Assembly: GCA_947367115.1 (NCBI GenBank)
Contig: CANBCW010000006.1
Location: 1-50,460 of the forward strand
DNA from: an uncultured Clostridia bacterium
GTDB lineage: Bacteria; Bacillota; Clostridia; Oscillospirales; Oscillospiraceae
DNA length: 50,460 bases
Direction: 5' to 3'
The stretch's first letter is position 1, and each line of letters begins with the position of its first letter. Both the position numbers and the translations under genes were made by a program. Shown here one piece after another: positions 44,680 through 50,460 of this stretch. The notes under the pieces were generated by a model, which saw only the letters and a list, made by a program, of their open reading frames with translations, did no database searches and was not told the origin of the DNA.

Positions 44680-44705
44680 AAAAGCGGCTGATCGCAGCCG
44701 CTTTT
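44680..44705 (-). terminator. Rho-independent terminator of the Spo0A-type gene
   Basis: A perfect 11-bp stem (44680-44690 with 44695-44705, loop of 4) runs directly into TT and lies about 30 bases after the stop. The T-run is partly inside the stem (CTTTTTT). Confidence 0.8.
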
Positions 44706-44735
44706 CCATCCTATTTCAAATAACTGTTTTATATT

Positions 44736-45473
44736 TTACATCTGCGCCCGCTGACGTTCCTGATTCCCCAGCACCTCCGCCAGCGCCGCAATAAATACTT
44801 TGTTGGTGGGTCGGGGAACCATGCCATTCCGACAGGGCTGGAAATAAAGCCGCCAAACCTTTTCGTCCCGATTGTCCCACGCGCTCTGGATCGCGCTGCG
44901 GATGGCGCGCTCGATCGACTCCCGGCTGGTGTCATAACGCTTAGCCAGCGCGGGATACAGCGCCTTGGTCATGGACTGCTGCGGATCTTTCTCAAACAGG
45001 CCAATGCCGATCTCCAGGTACTGATAGCCCTTATGCTTCACAGAAACCCCAAGCGCCAGCAGGACATTGGAGGTGGTCGTTCGGGGTATGGGCATGGGGA
45101 CGCTGCAGCACACAGACTGGCTCATGTCCTGGATCCGCTCCGCCAGAGCGTGTACATCACAGGGCTTCATCATCAAATAATCCACGCCCACTTCATTGAT
45201 CGCGCGCTCAATATAAGGGCTGGTATAACGGGTGGTCACCAAGGTTTTCGGCCGCTTGGATGCAAAGCCCGCCGCCTTCAGCACGGAGAGCCCATCTAAT
45301 CCCGGCAGCGCCAGGTCCGTGACCAGGAGATCGGGTTGGAAGGATTCCAGCAGTGCCTGAGCTTGCAGTCCATCGTTGCAGGTTCGCAGTTCATACGCGC
45401 CGCCGAGCGCATCCGCCAACGCAGCACAAAAACTCGCCGAACTATCCGCAACCAGCAATTTCCGTGTTTCCAT
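44736..45473 (-). CDS. Spo0A-family response regulator
   Basis: 245 residues. The receiver domain (about 1-118) has the phosphoacceptor in LLVTDLALPGLDGL and Lys in LMMKPCD; the acidic pocket near the start reads VADSS, with Ser where Spo0A has a second Asp. The C-terminal effector domain (about 135-245) is Spo0A-specific: GYQYLEIGIGLF, LYPALAKRYDTSRESIERAI with the recognition helix, and a RPTNKVFIA end. Spo0A is the master switch for sporulation and also controls envelope and biofilm genes. The Ser variant and its place beside a polysaccharide locus leave open whether this is the main Spo0A or a paralogue, so no symbol is given. The start at 45473 suits GAGGTG; the ATG at 45479 is too close to it. 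Confidence 0.9.
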   Translation of the reverse strand: METRKLLVADSSASFCAALADALGGAYELRTCNDGLQAQALLESFQPDLLVTDLALPGLDGLSVLKAAGFASKRPKTLVTTRYTSPYIERAINEVGVDYLMMKPCDVHALAERIQDMSQSVCCSVPMPIPRTTTSNVLLALGVSVKHKGYQYLEIGIGLFEKDPQQSMTKALYPALAKRYDTSRESIERAIRSAIQSAWDNRDEKVWRLYFQPCRNGMVPRPTNKVFIAALAEVLGNQERQRAQM

Positions 45474-45510
45474 TTCCATGCACCTCAGTTATTTGACAAA
45501 TTTCTCCATT

Positions 45511-45540
45511 AGGATACCATATTTGCCCCACTGATTGCAA
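45511..45540 (-). promoter_or_regulatory. Possible sigma-A promoter of the Spo0A-type gene
   Basis: On the minus strand TTGCAA (45540-45535) and TATCCT (45516-45511) are spaced 18 bases, about 40 bases before the start codon. The 0A-box-like cluster lies 20-70 bases further upstream. Confidence 0.45.
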
Positions 45541-45560
45541 CCCTTTTAAACCACCTTTTC

Positions 45561-45608
45561 ATCGACACTTATCGACGTTTTTTTGTTCAAAATGTCGAAA
45601 TTGTCGAT
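45561..45608. promoter_or_regulatory. Cluster of four 0A-box-like motifs (TGTCGAA type)
   Basis: The Spo0A consensus TGTCGAA occurs exactly at 45593-45599, and TGTCGAT at 45602-45608, both on the plus strand. On the minus strand TGTCGAT lies at 45567-45561 and CGTCGAT at 45577-45571. Spacings of 10 and 9 bases put neighbouring boxes on one helix face. They lie upstream of the Spo0A-type gene and downstream of the acyltransferase stop, in a gap (45474-45776) with no gene. Autoregulation is the natural inference. Confidence 0.7.
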
Positions 45609-45776
45609 GAGTTCTATGTTTTGCACAGCTTTATTCGCACATTTCCTACATTTTTGTGCATATTGTTTCCACGCCGTTGATGTCCTCCAAGACAACGTCG
45701 CTTTTATATTTGCTGAAAACTTATTTTGCGCAGCAATTTATTTCTCTCCGCACCTCAAAAATCTGCCGTTTTGGCT

Positions 45777-46796
45777 CTACACGCCAAACAAAGCGTGCCA
45801 TTTGCTTCTTTTTATCAGATGCGTTGCCGGTACGAGCAAGCCAAAGATAACCGCCGCAGTCACCACTGCATAAATCAACTGAGATATAAAGCTCTGCGAA
45901 CTTTGGAAAACGCCCAAATATTCGTAGATAAACCCACACAATACAATGATAATGCGAGAATGCCACGCAAAGATGATCATTGTATTTCGCCCCAGCCAAG
46001 TCAGACATTTATGATGCAGGGTATGCGACAGGAAAATGATTAGAAAAATCCCGGCAAAGGCGGACAGGAACGTCAGGATTTCGTTGCCATACATTCCGAT
46101 CGACATATCCAAAGATTCACCCGAAACCCGGATACACAGAAAACCCGGTATCGCGTTCAACGCCAGCAATCCAAGCGCAATGATGCCCTTCTTGAGCAGG
46201 TTCATCTGCCCGATACCCGAAAGCCGATGGTACTGTCCTTTCAACAAATAACCGCAGTGGAAGAAAAACTGCGCCACCAACGCTACATCCAAGTTCCAAG
46301 GCAGACTGCCCCAGCCCAAGTGGTAACGAAGAAGCCCAAATACGCAGAGCAGCAGCGACAGAGCCGTAGCCACTAACGGATGCTTCCCACATAAAGCATA
46401 GAGTCCGTAATAAATTACCTCCACCAAAAACAGGCAGGCCAGAAACCAAACCGTCCAGTAACGCTCCTGAGTGAGAAAGTCTTTCAACATTTGCACATAC
46501 GCTGACAGTGGTTGCCCCTGAACGGCATATACGATACCAAAAAACAGAAATATTCCACCACCCAGAGTGAAATACGGCAATACCAAACTTTTCAGCTTTC
46601 GCTTCACATACTCCGTAAAGCTATATTTTTCTCCAGAGAATACCGCGCCCGACAGGAAGAAAAACAACGGCATGTGAAAAGTATAGATCCAAGTGGATAG
46701 ATAAGGCACACCTAGATGCCCCAGAATCACGCATATAAGGCCAATACCCTTCGCTGTGTCTATCCACTCAATTCGCTTTTTTGAACTAATGGTCAT
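45777..46796 (-). CDS. Acyltransferase family 3 membrane protein
   Basis: 339 residues with about ten helices. The N-terminal signature is RIEWIDTAKGIGLICVILGH, with the family Arg and His, then TFHMPLFFFLSGAVF. Such proteins O-acylate surface sugars across the membrane. It overlaps the second acyltransferase gene by 11 bases. No clear terminator follows. The base composition is nearer AT-rich than that of the operons before it. Confidence 0.92.
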   Translation of the reverse strand: MTISSKKRIEWIDTAKGIGLICVILGHLGVPYLSTWIYTFHMPLFFFLSGAVFSGEKYSFTEYVKRKLKSLVLPYFTLGGGIFLFFGIVYAVQGQPLSAYVQMLKDFLTQERYWTVWFLACLFLVEVIYYGLYALCGKHPLVATALSLLLCVFGLLRYHLGWGSLPWNLDVALVAQFFFHCGYLLKGQYHRLSGIGQMNLLKKGIIALGLLALNAIPGFLCIRVSGESLDMSIGMYGNEILTFLSAFAGIFLIIFLSHTLHHKCLTWLGRNTMIIFAWHSRIIIVLCGFIYEYLGVFQSSQSFISQLIYAVVTAAVIFGLLVPATHLIKRSKWHALFGV

Positions 46797-47781
46797 GAAC
46801 TTTTCGCCATTCCTTTCGGAGTAAATTCAGCCCGGGATAAATCACCATAGCCGATCCAATCGTAAAAACAATGACAATAAACGGACGAAGCCATTCAATT
46901 AATCCACATTCTGTTTTGGGCAGGAAGGCAGCCACCAAATGAATCACAATTGGATGGCCGATATAGACATAGAAGGCATACTCATCACCAATTCGCTCAA
47001 GCATACAGCCTTCTAATTGTGGATATTTGATGCACAAAGCAAATAAAGACACAGCAAGTGGCACAATGCCAATATAACTAATATGATTATTCGAAAACAG
47101 TGCCAATGTTATCAGAGCAACCCCCAGTCCTGCTGTTGCGCAGCATTTGCCGAAAGTGATACAGGGAATAAAATCTTCTTGATTTTGTCTGATAAATAAT
47201 CCACACAAAAAATATGGGATTCCACAACACCATGCATTATTGGTTCCTAATGAATTTATACCCAATAGAGGAAGTAGAAATCTTAATACAACTCCACCAG
47301 CAAAGCCCATTACAATGAACACCCGAATTTTTCCTGAGAGAAACCATTTATGAAAAATCAAGCAAAATATATAGCAATACAAAAGCGCAAATAAAAACCA
47401 TGCTACACCAGATACTAATGTAACATTCAGCACTAGCCACATAGCGATGTGTTTAATTGTTAAGATTTCTTCTACAAAGTAGTTGCATACAGCAGTTACA
47501 GAAAAATGATATGTAACCAGCAATCTAGCTATGTTCAAGGCATAAGCAATCGAAATCAGCGTCAGTGTGCGCTTTATGGATGCAACAAGTTTTGCTTTGG
47601 ATGCATTATAGCTGAAGTAGCCTGAAACCATAAAAAATACAGGAACCGCAAAGCCTGCCAACATTGCAATCCATTCCCCAATGATTCCCGGGAATGGTTC
47701 GTGAATCAAAATTACGAGAATTGCCGCCACACCTTTCAATACATCCACACTCGAATTGCGTTTTTTGGCAATATCAGGCAT
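46786..47781 (-). CDS. Acyltransferase family 3 membrane protein
   Basis: 331 residues, about ten helices, with SVDVLKGVAAILVILIHEPF and FAVPVFFMVSGYFSYNA as family signatures. It differs strongly from the neighbour, so the two are not a recent duplication and may modify different positions. GGGGGA lies before the ATG. The coding sequence is visibly AT-rich compared with the rest of the window, a possible sign of transfer. Confidence 0.92.
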   Translation of the reverse strand: MPDIAKKRNSSVDVLKGVAAILVILIHEPFPGIIGEWIAMLAGFAVPVFFMVSGYFSYNASKAKLVASIKRTLTLISIAYALNIARLLVTYHFSVTAVCNYFVEEILTIKHIAMWLVLNVTLVSGVAWFLFALLYCYIFCLIFHKWFLSGKIRVFIVMGFAGGVVLRFLLPLLGINSLGTNNAWCCGIPYFLCGLFIRQNQEDFIPCITFGKCCATAGLGVALITLALFSNNHISYIGIVPLAVSLFALCIKYPQLEGCMLERIGDEYAFYVYIGHPIVIHLVAAFLPKTECGLIEWLRPFIVIVFTIGSAMVIYPGLNLLRKEWRKVHDH

Positions 47782-47882
47782 AACACATCCCCCTTTTATC
47801 TTCTAAACTGGCGCAGCTAATCTTCACCCTGCATCTCTCATCACGGAGTTTCCATAATTAATTGTAATTTGAGTCGTGCATC

Positions 47883-47911
47883 AAAAAAGGATGGCATCAC
47901 CGTAACCATTC
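47883..47911 (-). terminator. Weak terminator after the aldolase gene
   Basis: A short stem with one mismatch (GGATGG, 47889-47894, with 47906-47911) is followed on the minus strand by six T. It lies 14 bases after the aldolase stop. Confidence 0.4.
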
Positions 47912-47924
47912 ATGCAATGTCGTG

Positions 47925-49523
47925 TTATTTGTTATTTTCTTGCAAAGCAGTGCAAACATATTTCGTTGTTGTCACGAATTCAATTTTGATTTGCTTGCCA
48001 TAGTTCTCCAGCACCGCCGTCATCCCAGCATTCATTGCATCAAAAGTCGCTTTCTGAGCAAAAAATGCCATACTCTGATCCGCAAAGTTTTGCAGAGGAT
48101 CAAGAGAATATCCATCCATACCGGCAACCAATATCTTTTTTGCCCCCAAACGAATCAGTAGTTGAATAAGCATTAATCCTGCATTATCCCGAACTGCTGC
48201 GGTGTTATTCAGCAAATCCCGGTAGCTGGTTTGCAGATACACCCCCATAGCCGAAATATTGGAAGTAATGATGCATTTTCCATATTTAGTCGGATCCAAT
48301 TCTCGAAAGCGTCTCAGATTGCTCAGGAAGATAAAGTCTGTTGCGCACTCAGGATAGTCGAAATTGATACTAATAGAAACGACATTCTCATCTTTTGCTA
48401 GGACAACGATTTTATCTGCTTCCTCTACAGCACTGCGGCCAGGAGCAATGATCAGCACAGACTTGTTTTCAATGCGCTTTTTTAACTCTGCCAAATGCAG
48501 GTTTTGAGCTTGTCCAGCAGCCAGATACTGAACATACAAATCCTCAATATACTCCTTGTCGAAACTGACTCGTTTGGTACCGTCCATCATGGAGAATATT
48601 TCATCCATGTTTTCCACAGTGAGCGTTTTCTTTGCGTCCAAATAACCGGCATAATTGGGGTGTGTATTATGTTTGGCAGACAGATAGTTCGGTAACGAGT
48701 ACCCCCACGGACTGCGCTGGTAAAATGGGTTCAGAATTTGGTCAATAATGGAAAGCAATGGTTTCAGAGAATAGGATGCCCCTAGGTTGTCATTCAGATA
48801 TTCAACAAACAGCTCTGTATTTAGGTTACCTGCCCCTCGTCCCATACCAAACACGCTGGAATCCACGATCATATCCCGATTCGTCCGAATGTCTGCCAGA
48901 GCCTGTGCATTGGAATAAGCCAACTGCATATTATTATGAGCATGGTAACCGATTACAATGCCATCTGCCAGCTCATGTTCTACGATGTAGAACAGTCGAA
49001 TCAGGTCTTTACGCTTCATGACACCGAAGCTATCTACAATGTAAAACGCATAGGGATGAATCTGATTCACCTGATGAATCAACTCCAGAAATTCCTCACC
49101 ACTGTAGCTCAGAGAAACCATCGCCTGAACAAAGACTTTATACCCCTTAGCATAAACACCAGCGCAAAACTCCAACGCCTGAGCCATATCTTTTTTATGG
49201 AACGCCACCCGAATGCCATCGATAGAACCCGCGGCATGTTCCGGTATTGCTTCCAAGTCGTATTCTCCGTAATTGATCATGCAAACAAAAAGTTTTCCGT
49301 GACGATCATCCGGGAGATTGGCAGCAGCTTCGTCAAAGGTAGTGTATTTGGTCACATCCGGATCATATGTCACCCGGTTGGTGATAAAGCCGCACTCTAC
49401 AATATCGATTCCGGCCTCCACAAGACTCCGGATAATCTTTCGACTGTTCTGACCGCCGAAACGCCATTCATTGCAATAGCCACCGTCCCGCAAGGTGCAG
49501 TCCAGCACTTTCAGGCAGCCCAT
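47925..49523 (-). CDS. DRE-TIM-type aldolase with extra C-terminal domain
   Basis: 532 residues. Residues 1 to about 290 are an HMGL-like/4-hydroxy-2-oxovalerate-type aldolase barrel: VLDCTLRDGGYCN at the start holds the catalytic Arg-Asp, and VIGYHAHNNMQLA and GMGRGAGNLNTE complete the metal site. Residues about 360-530 form a second domain that I do not recognise (SVLIIAPGRSAVEEADKIV, ILVAGMDGYSLDP). The barrel family joins or splits pyruvate and an aldehyde. Being 22 bases upstream-coupled to a KdsB-like gene, it could make a 2-keto-3-deoxy sugar acid that KdsB then activates. AAGGAGGGG precedes the ATG. Confidence 0.85.
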   Translation of the reverse strand: MGCLKVLDCTLRDGGYCNEWRFGGQNSRKIIRSLVEAGIDIVECGFITNRVTYDPDVTKYTTFDEAAANLPDDRHGKLFVCMINYGEYDLEAIPEHAAGSIDGIRVAFHKKDMAQALEFCAGVYAKGYKVFVQAMVSLSYSGEEFLELIHQVNQIHPYAFYIVDSFGVMKRKDLIRLFYIVEHELADGIVIGYHAHNNMQLAYSNAQALADIRTNRDMIVDSSVFGMGRGAGNLNTELFVEYLNDNLGASYSLKPLLSIIDQILNPFYQRSPWGYSLPNYLSAKHNTHPNYAGYLDAKKTLTVENMDEIFSMMDGTKRVSFDKEYIEDLYVQYLAAGQAQNLHLAELKKRIENKSVLIIAPGRSAVEEADKIVVLAKDENVVSISINFDYPECATDFIFLSNLRRFRELDPTKYGKCIITSNISAMGVYLQTSYRDLLNNTAAVRDNAGLMLIQLLIRLGAKKILVAGMDGYSLDPLQNFADQSMAFFAQKATFDAMNAGMTAVLENYGKQIKIEFVTTTKYVCTALQENNK

Positions 49524-49545
49524 AGAATGCCCCTCCTTCTGATAA

Positions 49546-50307
49546 TTAAATCACGATTTCGCCTGCAGCGATTTTAGCTGCAACAATAGCGCGTACCTTT
49601 TCCAAATCGTTGGGCGTATCAACTGCAACGGTCTCCGAATTCACCTCAATATACTGAACCTTGTAGCCATTCTCGATAAAGCGCAGAATTTCAATATCCT
49701 CCACAGCTTCTACCTTTGCCTTGCCATAGGTCATACCGTAGTCGCAATAGAACTGCAGTGCCTCGGGCTTAAAGCCGTATACGCATACCTGCTTATAGTA
49801 GGCATAATCCAAGCTGCCCTTCGGATATGGAGCAGTTGCTCGCGTCAAATAAACGCCTATGCCTTCCTTATTCGTGATGACTTTTGGCACTGTGCAGTTA
49901 ACCACATCAATAGGGTCCGTGATTTTGGTCATTAGGTTAGATACCTGCAAGTCAGGATTGGTATAAAAGGGGGCGATAGCTGCTTTAATCGTAGCGGGCT
50001 CCAGCAAAGGCTCGTCCCCTTGAATATTAACAATCAGATCTGCCGGAATCTTTCTGGCCACCTCACCGATCCGATCAGTACCGGTACGGTGCGTATCAGC
50101 AGTCATGATTACCTTCACGCCAAGATCCGTACAAGTGTTGAAAATCTTGTCGTCATCGGTAGCAACGTACACCTCATCAAAGTCTTCCACCTTCAAGCAC
50201 TGCTGATATACCCACCACAACATAGGCTTGCCGCAGATATCAGCCAAGGGCTTGCCCGGAAACCGGCTGGACTGATACCGCGCCGGAATAACACCAATAA
50301 TTTTCAT
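49546..50307 (-). CDS. kdsB: KdsB-like CMP-sugar acid synthetase (cytidylyltransferase)
   Basis: 253 residues. Family motifs are IGVIPARYQSSRFPGKPL, VYVATDDDKI, HRTGTDRIGEVA, NIQGDEPLLEP and VAVDTPNDLEKV, as in KdsB, which makes CMP-Kdo. The length is right (about 250). Kdo itself belongs to Gram-negative lipid A cores; in a Gram-positive the product is more likely a capsule ulosonic acid. KdsA, KdsC and KdsD are not in the window. AGGGAGGAA lies before the ATG. It is followed by the aldolase gene in the same direction. Confidence 0.92.
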   Translation of the reverse strand: MKIIGVIPARYQSSRFPGKPLADICGKPMLWWVYQQCLKVEDFDEVYVATDDDKIFNTCTDLGVKVIMTADTHRTGTDRIGEVARKIPADLIVNIQGDEPLLEPATIKAAIAPFYTNPDLQVSNLMTKITDPIDVVNCTVPKVITNKEGIGVYLTRATAPYPKGSLDYAYYKQVCVYGFKPEALQFYCDYGMTYGKAKVEAVEDIEILRFIENGYKVQYIEVNSETVAVDTPNDLEKVRAIVAAKIAAGEIVI

Positions 50308-50386
50308 ATGTTTCCTCCCTAAATATTTTTGTTCAAGAGTACCAATGCCCCCGGAAATCCAGCAGTATTGGCAACATTTGTCTAGG

Positions 50387-50458
50387 TTACATCAACCTCA
50401 TACCAAGCCAATGAACATAGGTCCGCATCAAATCCATTGGATATGTGCGACCTGCAGG
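50387..50458 (-). CDS. Partial CDS, C-terminal end of a gene running off the window
   Basis: Reading the minus strand from the window edge, one frame gives 23 codons ending in TAA: PAGRTYPMDLMRT, then YVHWLGMRLM. The amino-acid make-up looks coding, and the stop lies about 80 bases before kdsB in the same direction. Other frames stop early or look less natural. It is too short to identify. Confidence 0.4.
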   Translation of the reverse strand, partial: PAGRTYPMDLMRTYVHWLGMRLM

Positions 50459-50460
50459 CA

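Overview
The window looks like a chromosomal segment of an anaerobic, endospore-forming Bacillota of the Clostridia (an Oscillospiraceae/Ruminococcaceae-type gut commensal is the best guess). The reasons are a clear SpoVT gene, a Spo0A-type response regulator, strong AGGAGG-like ribosome binding sites, sigma-A-type promoters, very large secreted proteins with wall-binding repeats and starch-binding-like modules, and fairly GC-rich coding sequence. The taxon is an inference; there is no rRNA or housekeeping marker here. No tRNA, rRNA, CRISPR array or insertion sequence was found.

Layout. (1) 151-2565: a GH3 beta-glucosidase, followed by a gene-free stretch holding a MITE-like element with 11-bp terminal inverted repeats. 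(2) 2926-8801: spoVT, then three minus-strand genes that I consider the most unusual set in the window: a large double-WYL protein, a ClpP-like serine peptidase with an intact catalytic triad, and a soluble VirD4/TraG-like ATPase whose start codons overlap the ClpP stop. No conjugation gene is nearby. A perfect 13-bp palindrome sits on the predicted clpP-like promoter. A divergent signal peptidase I gene follows. (3) 8973-27595: a surface-protein island. It holds three giant exported proteins of 1249, 2185 and 1561 residues with C-terminal wall-binding repeats, one of them carrying a phosphodiester glycosidase domain. Between them lie a phage-baseplate/collagen-like/SGNH-hydrolase chimera and a small membrane-anchored protein made of two copies of an unrecognised domain. 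The 3' ends of the first two giants share a near-identical ~730-bp duplication.

(4) 27810-40106: a tight 12-gene minus-strand polysaccharide operon behind one good promoter. It encodes an initiating phosphoglycosyl transferase, a LicD-family protein, an anchored protein with the same unrecognised domain as above, four more transferases (two GT4, one GT2, one hexapeptide acyltransferase), a Wzy-like polymerase, a Wzx-like flippase, and CapE/CapF/CapG for UDP-N-acetyl-L-fucosamine. (5) 40321-44509: a lone GT2 gene on the plus strand, then a minus-strand unit with a fused Wzz/BY-kinase chain-length regulator, a sortase-type anchored protein and an LCP ligase, behind a near-consensus promoter. 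(6) 44736-45608: a Spo0A-family regulator with four 0A-box-like motifs upstream. (7) 45777-50458: an AT-richer tail with two acyltransferase-3 membrane proteins, a DRE-TIM-type aldolase, a KdsB-like CMP-sugar synthetase, and the last codons of another gene.

How it fits together. Regions 4, 5 and 7 form a Wzx/Wzy-type envelope polysaccharide factory: initiation, sugar activation, assembly, flipping, polymerisation, length control and LCP attachment to the wall. The giant proteins of region 3 probably bind the wall or its polymer; LicD, which may add phosphocholine-type groups, and choline-binding-like repeats occurring together suggest that polymer and binding proteins may be matched. The Spo0A-type regulator next to the polysaccharide genes could couple envelope remodelling to sporulation or biofilm decisions. 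The WYL/ClpP/VirD4 set stands apart and is the main candidate for an undescribed system.
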